Positions 25,998-33,197 of a stretch of 64,000 nucleotides of DNA are shown piece by piece (position 1 is the stretch's first letter; every line of letters begins with the position of its first letter). The stretch comes from Thermoplasmatales archaeon E-plasma. Lineage in GTDB: Archaea; Thermoplasmatota; Thermoplasmata; Thermoplasmatales; Thermoplasmataceae. The notes beneath the pieces were generated by a model, which searched no databases, was not told the DNA's origin, and was given only the letters and a program-made list of their open reading frames with translations. The stretch is from positions 1 to 64,000 of the forward strand of contig KI542674.1 in NCBI GenBank assembly GCA_000496135.1, in the 5' to 3' direction. The translations under genes and the position numbers were made by a program.

Positions 25998-27017
25998 GTG
26001 AAATTGATCAGGTTTGGCGCGTTTTTTCTTGTTATCCTGATGGTAGCAACACCAATATTTGAAACATCATCTCAACCTGCCCTGATGAACATTCAATTAT
26101 CAACCCGTCCCACTATTGAGCTAATGGATAATAATGCTGTTCAAACTGAATCTGTTTTTCAATGCCACAAAGACAAACAGACTCCCAAAACAAATGAACA
26201 TAAGATAGAAATTCCCGGGAATCCTCTCAGGTTGTCTTATGCTACAGATAATGTGACGTTCAACGAATCGGGTCTTCCCCATGGTGATGTCTGGTATGTA
26301 AATCTTAGCGGGAATTATTCATCCGGCCCCATTGTAACCCACTATTATACGTTTCATCTATCGAATAAAACATATTCCTACCTTATTGGTACTACCGCGA
26401 AAATTTATCACGCTAATGGAGGAATCATAAGCCTACCTACCTCAAATTCAACTGAACAGATAATTTTCTATCCATATGTTTATGATGTGAACTTTACAGG
26501 AAAAGGATTATATGGATACAACGTTTGGTCTGTGGACTTTAATGGACGTATATGTAGTTCGTTTACTTCAATAACTTTCTATGTAACAAATGGCACATAC
26601 CATTATACCATCTGTAATTTAACAAACTATAATATAACTCAACCTAAAGGAATAATTGTTGTCAACGGTCAACCTGTTCAGCACTGTGTTATTCTTGTTG
26701 GATTTGCAATCTTGAAGGGGATAATTACTCCAACTGATGCTGCTTTTACATTTAATGGCACGGTTGAAAAACTGAATGCGAGCGGAACATTTTGCATGAG
26801 GTTAAAGCCGGGTATATATAGTTTTACTGTTTCTGCATTAGGGTATGATACGGACACCCAAAATAGACTTAATCTCACCGCAGGAACAACCATTATGCGT
26901 ATTAATCTGCAACTTTATAGTTTTTTGGAGAGAAGTCACCTGATTTTTATTGCAACTGTATTTGGAGCTGTATTTCTAGTTGCAGGAATCGCATATTTTC
27001 TTAGAAAAAAGGTGTAG
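25998..27017 (+). CDS. Exported, membrane-anchored surface protein with ESGLP-type repeats
   Basis: A 339-aa protein starting with GTG. It has an N-terminal signal sequence (MKLIRFGAFFLVILMVATPIF), an extracellular region and a C-terminal membrane anchor followed by a basic tail (LIFIATVFGAVFLVAGIAYFLRKKV). The middle contains VTFNESGLPHGDVWYVNLSG and VNFTGKGLYGYNVWSVDFNG, copies of a beta-rich repeat frequent in surface proteins and thermopsin-like proteins of Thermoplasmatales. A PEGA-like segment (AFTFNGTVEKLNASGTFCMRLKPGIYSFTVSALGY, read in parts) precedes the anchor. Many N-x-S/T sequons suggest glycosylation. There is no catalytic motif; a structural or adhesive role is inferred. Confidence 0.7.
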   Translation: MKLIRFGAFFLVILMVATPIFETSSQPALMNIQLSTRPTIELMDNNAVQTESVFQCHKDKQTPKTNEHKIEIPGNPLRLSYATDNVTFNESGLPHGDVWYVNLSGNYSSGPIVTHYYTFHLSNKTYSYLIGTTAKIYHANGGIISLPTSNSTEQIIFYPYVYDVNFTGKGLYGYNVWSVDFNGRICSSFTSITFYVTNGTYHYTICNLTNYNITQPKGIIVVNGQPVQHCVILVGFAILKGIITPTDAAFTFNGTVEKLNASGTFCMRLKPGIYSFTVSALGYDTDTQNRLNLTAGTTIMRINLQLYSFLERSHLIFIATVFGAVFLVAGIAYFLRKKV

Positions 27018-27043
27018 GGCTGAGAGATTTTATTTTAAAAATC

Positions 27044-27241
27044 TTAATCAAAGGTAAATCTTATTGTCTTAACCTGAGGTTCTATTTTCTCCTTTATAAT
27101 TTCATGGAATTCTTTCCCGCTTTCAAGAGATTCCTCACATACTTTAACGGTGGTTTCATGATCCAGTTCAAACTTTGTTCCATTCCGTCTGTAGATAACA
27201 GTCTTTCCCAGTTGCTCACATTCAATTCCCATTCTTGCCAT
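27044..27241 (-). CDS. Small protein of unknown function downstream of NfeD-like gene
   Basis: A 65-aa basic/acidic mixed protein (MARMGIECEQLGKTVIYRR ... VKTIRFTFD), soluble, without membrane segments or a recognised family. It overlaps the NfeD-like gene by 20 bases in the same orientation, so translation is probably coupled and the two may act together. The codon pattern and tight overlap argue for a real gene. Confidence 0.55.
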   Translation of the reverse strand: MARMGIECEQLGKTVIYRRNGTKFELDHETTVKVCEESLESGKEFHEIIKEKIEPQVKTIRFTFD

Positions 27242-27542
27242 CCTTTTTTGTTACTGTAACCTTTAATCCGGATACATTTGTTACAATGACATTGTCACCA
27301 ACATTAAAATCCTCTTCCTGCGGGAATACAGCACGCCATGTCTGTCCATCGATCTTGACCATTCCAAAGGCTCGGTCATTCTTTACTACGGTTGCAGTCT
27401 TTCCAATCATACTCTTTGCTCCTGTAAAGACTCTTCCACCTCTTGGATACCATATCAATAGCCGGTAAAACCATACTCCAAAGAAGAATGAGAGAACAGT
27501 GTCAAGAAGAAGCAGGGCATAAACCGTACCGTTCTGAATCAT
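27222..27542 (-). CDS. NfeD-like OB-fold membrane protein (short form)
   Basis: A 106-aa protein with one or two N-terminal hydrophobic segments (VYALLLLDTVLSFFFGVWFYRLLIW) followed by an NfeD-type OB fold: SMIGKTATVVKN, GMVKIDGQTWRAVF, FNVGDNVIVTNVSGLKVTVTKK. NfeD proteins accompany SPFH/stomatin proteins or an associated serine protease; neither is encoded next door. It overlaps the small gene downstream. The role is probably membrane-protein quality control, inferred from the family. Confidence 0.8.
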   Translation of the reverse strand: MIQNGTVYALLLLDTVLSFFFGVWFYRLLIWYPRGGRVFTGAKSMIGKTATVVKNDRAFGMVKIDGQTWRAVFPQEEDFNVGDNVIVTNVSGLKVTVTKKDGKNGN

Positions 27543-27627
27543 GTAGTGCTATTTCATAATGAGATATAATATTTAATGGTATTATTCAGGCGAATTACTT
27601 ATTCATTCTTCATGATCGCACTTATTC

Positions 27628-27637
27628 AACAATTGTT
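27628..27637. repeat. AACAATTGTT palindrome
   Basis: A 10-base palindrome in the divergent promoter space between the NfeD-like and GNAT genes. It resembles the AACAAATTGTT core found elsewhere in the window but lacks the central base. Confidence 0.25.
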
Positions 27638-27687
27638 CCATGAGGGTATTGCTCAAAAATTAATATTGGAGGAATCGCTTTAACATA

Positions 27688-28398
27688 GTGAACATTCGTA
27701 CTGCAACTCTCAGTGACTGGTATCACATATCAAACATTTCAAAAATATCCGGTTATATTGACTATATCAGTAAAATAGGGCCATCTTACATTAATGATGG
27801 TACTGTAATAGTGGGAGAGGAAACTGGAACCATAACCGGTTTTCTGAAGATAGAAGAGCTCATTGATAATACCTCATGGCTGGGAGGATTGAGAGTTCAT
27901 CCTGATTTCAGAAGAAAAGGGATTGCCATGCAACTTACCAGAGAGGCTGTGAATATGGGAAAGGTAAGAGGGCATACAGCCACAAGGATTTTGATTAGTA
28001 CTGATAATGTGGCCTCCATTGAACTCTCAAAGAAATCAGGCTTTAAAATAATCTCAGAGCAACTTTTCTTTTCAGGATTTCCTGATGTAAAGAATGGGAA
28101 ATATGTTTCACCTGTTAACGATAAATTGATAAATTATGGATGGAAGTATGGTTACTGGACTTTTGAAGAATTTGGTCCTAAGGTTGATTTTATCCAGGAA
28201 GGTAATATCATATATTCCCTGATGAAAGAGGAAGAGCAGCAGTCATCCTATGTACAGATCATCTCCGGCGAAGGAGAAATTGAGCTTGATGGAGAGGGTA
28301 TAACTTCAATTGATAAGAGACTAACAGGAAATATCAAAATCAAGGGAAACCCCATGGAAGGATTTACCAGCGCATATATTCTTGAAATTAAACTTTAG
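27688..28398 (+). CDS. GNAT-family N-acetyltransferase
   Basis: A 236-aa protein starting with GTG. Residues 1-150 are a GNAT fold: MNIRTATLSDWYHISNIS, VIVGEETGTITGFLKIEE, then the acetyl-CoA signature LRVHPDFRRKGIAMQL (R-x2-G-x-G/A region) and IELSKKSGFKIIS. The C-terminal 85 residues are an extra domain seen in two-domain GNAT proteins. It would transfer an acetyl group from acetyl-CoA to an amine; the substrate is unknown. The gene converges with the small membrane protein gene and overlaps its end by 11 bases. Confidence 0.85.
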   Translation: MNIRTATLSDWYHISNISKISGYIDYISKIGPSYINDGTVIVGEETGTITGFLKIEELIDNTSWLGGLRVHPDFRRKGIAMQLTREAVNMGKVRGHTATRILISTDNVASIELSKKSGFKIISEQLFFSGFPDVKNGKYVSPVNDKLINYGWKYGYWTFEEFGPKVDFIQEGNIIYSLMKEEEQQSSYVQIISGEGEIELDGEGITSIDKRLTGNIKIKGNPMEGFTSAYILEIKL

Positions 28399-28771
28399 AT
28401 GGTGGTCCTGAAGATGATCTTGCCACAATGGCCACATTGAAATATATCATCATACCTCCTATGAGTGCCATTATAAAGCCTATAAGAAATCCACCATCAG
28501 CCCCTAACCATGAGAGAAAAGAAATAACTGAAATAATACCCCCAAGAAGTTTATAGTTCTGATCCGGAAATATGGATATAATTGAAAGAACGATGATACC
28601 AATCCCAGGCAGAAACCCACCAAATATAAGAATGAGATATGAGTTTAATGTGGCACCGGAAGTTCCATTATAAATTAAGAGAAAAATCTGAAAAGCAACC
28701 CCCAATATAATTGCTCCTCCAACAATGGAAGAAACTGCTGCGTCAAGGTTCTGGAATCCCCTTTTTGCCAT
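28388..28771 (-). CDS. Small four-helix membrane protein of unknown function
   Basis: A 127-aa hydrophobic protein with about four membrane segments (SIVGGAIILGVAFQIFLLIY, LILIFGGFLPGIGIIVLSIISIF, LLGGIISVISFLSWL, FLIGFIMALIGGMMIYFNVAIV). The start at 28771 (MAKRGFQNLD) is preferred because GCTATATAAGG on the minus strand is centred about 26 bases upstream, as in leaderless genes; an in-frame ATG at 28804 lies upstream of that box. A perfect palindrome sits between the TATA box and the start. I recognise no family. Confidence 0.65.
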   Translation of the reverse strand: MAKRGFQNLDAAVSSIVGGAIILGVAFQIFLLIYNGTSGATLNSYLILIFGGFLPGIGIIVLSIISIFPDQNYKLLGGIISVISFLSWLGADGGFLIGFIMALIGGMMIYFNVAIVARSSSGPPSKV

Positions 28772-28775
28772 ATTA

Positions 28776-28792
28776 GGGGTATTGATTACCCC
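28776..28792 (-). promoter_or_regulatory. 17-bp perfect palindrome between TATA box and start codon
   Basis: GGGGTA-TTGAT-TACCCC lies between the likely TATA box (about 28794-28802) and the start at 28771. Its position over the expected initiation site makes a repressor operator likely. It is G/C-rich in an A/T-rich region, which makes chance less likely. Confidence 0.5.
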
Positions 28793-28831
28793 CTTATATA
28801 GCATGTTGCAGGTGTCTACTGGTGTCTACTT

Positions 28832-29548
28832 CTAATTCAACGTGATTGTTCTGGTGCTGAAGTCTGTAGGTGCTGTGATGTCAATTACGGCCGGGTTTCC
28901 TATGGGCAGAACTATCTGGCCCAGTATGGTTCCACCCTGAGTCAGATTTGAACCGAATGTATTTGTGACATTTACCATAATGCCAACTACGGAATTCTGG
29001 GTCAATATGGGGAATTTTGCTGTTAATGATGAGGAGGGATCTGAAGCTACAAAGACACCAAAGCTGGTTGGATTGTTCTCCTTCTTTGAAAGAAGTTTCC
29101 ACTGGGATGCGCCGAAAATGTTAGTTGTACCTGTCGATTCATCCGCAAATATAGTATTATTATAACGGAGAATTGCCGTATAATCTCCAATGCTTAATTC
29201 CATTGTAACATTTGCCAGATTTATGGAAGGGCTTCCTGTGTCAGGTTTAACAAATATTATGAGATTACTTATTCCGCCCGATGCCGGTGGTGATGCATTA
29301 TCACATCCTATGACACTAGTTATCGTTATACCTGATGAAACCTGCTGAATTGTCTGTGTTCCTGTTGCGGTTGCCCTGGTTTGAAGGATACTTACAGTGT
29401 GCAATAGAACAGCTGCCGCAACTGCAGCTACCAGAATCATGGCGATAAAAACTATCAGCATCCCTATACCTGTCTCGGCACGATCTTCATCATGCTTGAA
29501 AGATTTCCTCAGGATGCGTTTAACTTTTTTTAGATAGTTCATTATCAT
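28832..29548 (-). CDS. Archaellin (archaeal flagellin) structural protein
   Basis: A class III signal peptide and N-terminal helix typical of archaellins: positively charged KKVKRILRKSFKHDEDRAE, then TGIGMLIVFIAMILVAAVAAAVL, processed by the FlaK/PibD prepilin peptidase before the hydrophobic helix. The remaining roughly 170 residues form the beta-rich outer domain (TSVIGCDNASPPASGGISNLIIFVKPD ..., several N-x-S/T sequons). The start is taken at 29548, where a CTATATACATAAT box lies about 25-30 bases upstream; a longer frame to 29635 exists. No fla/arl motor genes are adjacent, so this is an isolated archaellin. Confidence 0.85.
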   Translation of the reverse strand: MIMNYLKKVKRILRKSFKHDEDRAETGIGMLIVFIAMILVAAVAAAVLLHTVSILQTRATATGTQTIQQVSSGITITSVIGCDNASPPASGGISNLIIFVKPDTGSPSINLANVTMELSIGDYTAILRYNNTIFADESTGTTNIFGASQWKLLSKKENNPTSFGVFVASDPSSSLTAKFPILTQNSVVGIMVNVTNTFGSNLTQGGTILGQIVLPIGNPAVIDITAPTDFSTRTITLN

Positions 29549-29734
29549 CACATTGCATATTTTGTTGTATGCTATTATGTATATAGCCCTGTAAGTATAT
29601 AAGTAAAGTATGATAAGAATGCGAAATTTCGTCATGGCATGTTGAAATAATACTATCTACAAGCCCATTTACATGTTATCATATATTAGGACATACAAAA
29701 AACACTTTTATCCTGATTCCGGGCTCTATTTATT

Positions 29735-30580
29735 ATGTTAAGAGCAGAAGACAGGCAATTCATTAAGGAAAGTGTCAGCAAGGGATATAAAGTAAGGGAC
29801 ATTGCAAAAATCTTCAATGTTACTCCAAGGAGGATTCAGCAGATCCTCAAAGATGATTCTGAAAGTTCTGACGAAAAGAAAAACGATGATATGGATCATG
29901 AGACAGAAAAACAGATTATGACACTGTGGTCCAGCTACAAGATAGGATCAAGAACCATGTACTATTATTTGAGATCTCAGGGGTTCAGGGTTTCATACTA
30001 TCAGATATACAATTTCATGAGAAATAATAACATGATCAGAAGCAGAGACAAACAGAACAGGGAGTTAATGGAAATGAAGCCGTTTGAATCGATTTATCTG
30101 GATTACTATCAGCCGGAAATTTCCAAACCCTATGCAGTCGTATTGACCGACTGGGCAACAAGAAAGATAATTGCAATGGTTGAAGGCCACAGAATAACGA
30201 AGGAACTCCTTGCGTCATGCCTGTCATCACTCAAGGAGATTGCAATGAATACAGATCTTGGGGACTCAAAATTATCATTGAGAAGTGGTATTCTCAGTAT
30301 AGTATATTCCACAACAGATCTGCCGAAATATATGCAATCACTTGGAATTGGAAAGGTCATAATCGATAAGGGAGGCAACAGAATTCATCTTTCATTGTCA
30401 AAGCTATGGCAGATATATGAAAAATACAGGGATGATTTCCCTTCAGCAGAAGAATTTGTAAACTGGTATAACAATCGCCCCATGATCAGAGGAGGAAGGA
30501 GTGTTGTGAGCCCCAATTCTCTGATGAGAGATGAAGTTGAATCTGAGGACCGCCTCTACGCAAATAATGTGACAAAATAA
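29735..30580 (+). CDS. HTH plus retroviral-integrase-fold protein, probably catalytically inactive
   Basis: A 281-aa protein. Residues 1-45 form a helix-turn-helix (FIKESVSKGYKVRDIAKIFNVTPRRIQQIL). A second DNA-binding region with IS3/IS481-like spacing follows (RTMYYYLRSQGFRVSYYQIYNFMRNN), then an rve-type core. The first Asp is kept in SIYLDYYQPE, but the second (usually SD-G) reads VYSTTDLPKYM, and the position of the catalytic Glu (usually IER) reads RIHLSL. The C-terminus FVNWYNNRPMIRGG...VSPNSLM is family-typical. The frame is intact and no IS ends are seen around it, which suggests a domesticated transposase acting as a DNA-binding protein. Confidence 0.72.
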   Translation: MLRAEDRQFIKESVSKGYKVRDIAKIFNVTPRRIQQILKDDSESSDEKKNDDMDHETEKQIMTLWSSYKIGSRTMYYYLRSQGFRVSYYQIYNFMRNNNMIRSRDKQNRELMEMKPFESIYLDYYQPEISKPYAVVLTDWATRKIIAMVEGHRITKELLASCLSSLKEIAMNTDLGDSKLSLRSGILSIVYSTTDLPKYMQSLGIGKVIIDKGGNRIHLSLSKLWQIYEKYRDDFPSAEEFVNWYNNRPMIRGGRSVVSPNSLMRDEVESEDRLYANNVTK

Positions 30581-30583
30581 AAC

Positions 30584-30612
30584 CTCCTTTATGGAGTCTG
30601 GGTTTTATGGAG
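30584..30612 (+). terminator. Possible hairpin terminator after the integrase-fold gene
   Basis: AAAACCTCC at 30580-30588 can pair imperfectly with a downstream GGAG...GGTTTT around 30594-30608, giving a stem-loop right after the stop codon, followed by a second GGAGG copy. It could end transcription before the converging PEBP gene. The evidence is weak because the stem has a bulge. Confidence 0.25.
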
Positions 30613-30625
30613 GTGGTCCTTCCTC

Positions 30626-31087
30626 CTAATGCTCATATGTGAGCATAAATGTTACTTTTTTTATACAGTTTTTCTCCGCTGTGGAAACAACATTTTCCCT
30701 GGAACTGCCAGGTTCTAGCCCGGAATGTTTCACCATTGCATATAGTGTAAAAAAGTATCTGTGTGTTTTTCTCCTTGGTGGGCAGGGCCCATTATATCCA
30801 ATCTTCCCAAAATCGTTTTTTCCCTGGTAAAATCCCTCTGGTGTCTTTTCCCCTTGCTTAATACCTTCCTTGAGTTCTGTAACTGTGGATGGTATGTTGT
30901 ATATTAGCCAATGGGTGAATGTTCCACGCGGAGCATCAGGATCATCCATGACAAGGATAAACTCCTTTGTGGATGCAGGAGCTTCAGTCCAGGTTATATG
31001 CGGTGACACGTCAGATGAATCACATGTAAATTTTTCCGGGATCTTGTCTCCGTATCTAAACCCTGATATTTCAATTGTAAATGACAT
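30626..31087 (-). CDS. YbhB/YbcL family protein (PEBP fold)
   Basis: A 153-aa protein of the phosphatidylethanolamine-binding/Raf-kinase-inhibitor-like family. Typical segments are IPEKFTCDSSDVSPHITWTEAPASTKEFILVMDDPDAPRGTFTHWLIYNIP (read in parts), containing the D-P-D-A-P ligand-site motif and the H-W-x-x-x-N motif, and YNGPCPP followed by HRYFFTLYAM. The prokaryotic role is unclear; proposed functions include small-molecule or phospholipid binding. It is full length, monocistronic and cytoplasmic. Confidence 0.92.
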   Translation of the reverse strand: MSFTIEISGFRYGDKIPEKFTCDSSDVSPHITWTEAPASTKEFILVMDDPDAPRGTFTHWLIYNIPSTVTELKEGIKQGEKTPEGFYQGKNDFGKIGYNGPCPPRRKTHRYFFTLYAMVKHSGLEPGSSRENVVSTAEKNCIKKVTFMLTYEH

Positions 31088-31523
31088 AATCTGTAATTAC
31101 AATCTTGCTTAATATTTTTACCCATTAATTTAAAGGCTTGAATCCAGCTAAAACACAGACAACCAGTAATCACTTCCCGCTTGATATTACAAAAAGTCCT
31201 GCAGTTAATGGACTGTTCCAATTTCTTTCCTATTAATTTATTAAATGGAAAGTTTTTCTCACATTCGCTTTTTTGTACCCCTGTCCTCATTTTTTTACCT
31301 TAAGAACCGGACATTAAATTATTGAAATTTGCTTTGTTTTGATAATTGTACATACAGACTGACCATCTTTTTGAAAGTGCTTGATTATTATATTAATTAA
31401 AATCCATTCTATTACTATATTATAGACTTTAATATATTTAATAGTTACCGAGTTTAAGAAATGTTTGTTGTCCATACAGACACAAATATTAATATAGGTC
31501 TAAGATTATTATGTTTAATCATC
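31088..31523. other. A/T-rich spacer upstream of the RHH gene
   Basis: About 430 bases with no convincing gene. An ATG-initiated frame opens at 31461, but homology of the RHH protein begins at the ATG at 31524, and the 21 codons before it do not look like protein sequence. A/T-rich tracts between 31386 and 31450 (TATTATATTAATTAAAATCC, ATATTATAGAC) could supply promoters for the cluster to the right. Confidence 0.4.
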
Positions 31524-31943
31524 ATGAGAAACGAATCTAAGGATACAAAAATAACAATGCGAATTTCCGAAGATGAACTGTCTGAAATTGACAGTTTTTT
31601 AAATCATAATCCCAAATATGGAAACCGTTCTGAATTCCTGAGGAACAGTGCCCTTGAATTCATTGCTAACAACAGGATAAAATTAACTTCCGGCTCACAG
31701 ATTTGCATGGATCTTCCCCCCGCATATGAAGAGATATTGAATTCTATCGTTGACGAAGGCTATTTCAGGAGTACCAACGAATTGATTTCCGCCATTATCG
31801 CCAGAGCATTTGATGAAAATCTGGTAAAGGAACTTGTCAGAGTAAAGAAAGCTTCAACCCGTGATTTGAGGGGAATAGTTGGTAAAGGAACCTTAAGAGA
31901 AGAGGGTACTTTTGATTTAAGCAGAGAGAGGAAAAAGAGGTAA
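31524..31943 (+). CDS. Tandem ribbon-helix-helix DNA-binding protein
   Basis: A 139-aa protein with two RHH modules. The first (about 8-45) is KITMRISEDELSEIDSFL followed by YGNRSEFLRNSALEFI. The second (about 60-100) is QICMDLPPAYEEILNSIV followed by FRSTNELISAIIARAF. The C-terminal tail is basic (TRDLRGIVGKG ... SRERKKR). RHH proteins bind palindromic operators as dimers; a tandem form could do so as a pseudo-dimer. Four bases separate its stop from the FtsZ-like ORF, so they form one operon. In haloarchaea, RHH regulators CdrS and CdrL are linked to ftsZ2 and control cell division; a similar role here is inferred. The start at 31524 (MRNESK) fits the family. Confidence 0.78.
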   Translation: MRNESKDTKITMRISEDELSEIDSFLNHNPKYGNRSEFLRNSALEFIANNRIKLTSGSQICMDLPPAYEEILNSIVDEGYFRSTNELISAIIARAFDENLVKELVRVKKASTRDLRGIVGKGTLREEGTFDLSRERKKR

Positions 31944-31947
31944 AAAG

Positions 31948-32415
31948 ATGATGGAAGAGATATTAAGAAACAGGAGAAAAATGGAAATAGGCCTGGTATC
32001 TGAAGGTTTTGGCAGATGGAAATGCGCACTTGTCTTCATAGGTGAGGGTGTAAGTGAATTGCAGAACAGGGTCAGGTTGAAAAATGATGCATCTGGATTC
32101 TTCTATTCCTCAATACAGGGTGTTGAAAAAGGTCAAAGTATAATCATTGGAAATACAACAAGAAGTGTTGGTTATATCGAAGACACTCGTAGGAAAGATA
32201 CTTATGAAGTTCACTGGGAAGGTACACGGTACAATGGTATGGACATGAAAAGTACATCATGTGCATTCAGAGTAGATACTACGTTACCACACATGGAATA
32301 CAACAGACTAACAGAGTGTATACTCAGTGAAGTCGACTCTTCCCATTCGTTTATTCTTGTGGCTGACTTTTCACAAAGATATTCCAGAGAATTTAACAGG
32401 TATAATGGCGCATAA
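31948..32415 (+). CDS. Divergent FtsZ-like GTPase domain, N-terminal part (frame 1)
   Basis: A 155-aa ORF directly after the RHH gene. The proposed FtsZ/tubulin correspondence is: first strand and T1 loop MEIGLVSEGFGR; a strand around GFFYSSIQG in place of the NTD-containing T2 region; IIIGNTTRSVGYIED where FtsZ has I-x-I-G-x3-T-x-G-L-G-A-G; and the strand SFILVADF where FtsZ has MVFVTAG before its T4 loop. The T4 signature GGGTGTG itself is absent. The ORF ends in TAA at 32415, but the fold continues in the +1 frame in the next ORF. No strong database-level match can be claimed from reading alone. Confidence 0.45.
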   Translation: MMEEILRNRRKMEIGLVSEGFGRWKCALVFIGEGVSELQNRVRLKNDASGFFYSSIQGVEKGQSIIIGNTTRSVGYIEDTRRKDTYEVHWEGTRYNGMDMKSTSCAFRVDTTLPHMEYNRLTECILSEVDSSHSFILVADFSQRYSREFNRYNGA

Positions 32416-32662
32416 AATAGTTAAAAGGGGAGTTGCTGTTTCTGTTATAATATCAATGCCTGAAAGGGATCATCAAGAGTTCTATGACTCCAGAAATGAG
32501 CTCAGAGATCTCAGGAATCTTACGGACAATATCGTTGATATTAATAGAACATCGCCGATTTCAAGAAGCTCCACAGGATTTAACGGAATAAGCAGCCAGA
32601 GTGATAAAATTCAAAAATCAGTTGGCTCAGCAATATCAAAAATTAAAGAAATTATGAGGTGA
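32405..32662 (+). CDS. Divergent FtsZ-like GTPase domain, C-terminal part (frame 2)
   Basis: An 85-aa ORF whose ATG at 32405 overlaps the end of the preceding ORF by 11 bases; the frame itself is open from 32327. It reads KIVKRGVAVSVIISMPE, matching the FtsZ segment EIAK..GALTVAVVTKPF. Then comes FYDSRNELRDLRNLTDNIVDINRTS, matching the FtsZ region where L..L....D.vivI.N occurs, and finally FNGISSQSDKIQKSVGSAISKIKEIM, matching the central H7 helix (AF..AD.vl..aV..I). It stops there, so the FtsZ C-terminal domain is missing. It may be expressed by frameshifting with the upstream ORF, as a separate subunit, or be part of a decayed gene. Confidence 0.45.
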   Translation: MAHKIVKRGVAVSVIISMPERDHQEFYDSRNELRDLRNLTDNIVDINRTSPISRSSTGFNGISSQSDKIQKSVGSAISKIKEIMR

Positions 32663-32720
32663 TATTTGGTGTTTCATGAATTTATGATGTAAAAACCAGA
32701 TATATTTTTCAAGTTAATAA

Positions 32721-33197
32721 TTAAATTTTATGGCATATCTCCGGCTGGATCATTGTCCTGTCACAATAGACACATCTGAGTATTAAAGGATTCTTTGATT
32801 CAACCCTGAATTCTGCACTAACTGGTTCCTTATTGTTTGATATGCAGTTCTGATTTGAGCACTTGACGATTCCAATGATACTATCAGGTATTTCCACCTT
32901 GAATTTTCTTTCTATTTCAAAGTTTTTAATTATATTTATTGTGGCACCTGGAGAGACAAGTGATATACGGTCAAGTTCAACTTTCTTCAAAACCCTTCTC
33001 TCAATTTTCACCACATCCTTGAATGAATTCATTGTTTTGCTCTTGACATTCATCAAGACACTTACAGTGAATTCTTCCCCCCCACTGATTCCAAGTGTGG
33101 AAAGAACCTTGAGAGCTTTTCCATGATCAATATGATCAATGACAATCCCATCCCTGATCTTGCTAACCTTAAGAGTGCTCTTATTATTCTCCTCCAT
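32721..33197 (-). CDS. pyrI: Aspartate carbamoyltransferase regulatory chain
   Basis: A 158-aa PyrI. The N-terminal allosteric domain (KVSKIRDGIVIDHIDHGKALKVLSTLGI) binds nucleotides. The C-terminal zinc domain has the four-Cys pattern C-x4-C (CSNQNC) and C-x2-C (CVYCDR) that holds the catalytic chain. It starts one base after the pyrB stop, in the same operon. It should confer feedback control of the first committed step of pyrimidine synthesis. Confidence 0.97.
   Translation of the reverse strand: MEENNKSTLKVSKIRDGIVIDHIDHGKALKVLSTLGISGGEEFTVSVLMNVKSKTMNSFKDVVKIERRVLKKVELDRISLVSPGATINIIKNFEIERKFKVEIPDSIIGIVKCSNQNCISNNKEPVSAEFRVESKNPLILRCVYCDRTMIQPEICHKI

Noticed and set aside
30994-31290. 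98-codon minus-strand frame upstream of the PEBP gene
   Set aside because: Its sequence is low in protein-like pattern, it overlaps the start of a good gene in another frame, and it crosses the promoter region.
32327-32404. N-terminal 26 codons of the frame that becomes the second FtsZ-like ORF, as an independent start
   Set aside because: At this place the other frame carries the better strand sequence (SFILVADF); the first part of this frame looks like a shadow, so I start the ORF at 32405.
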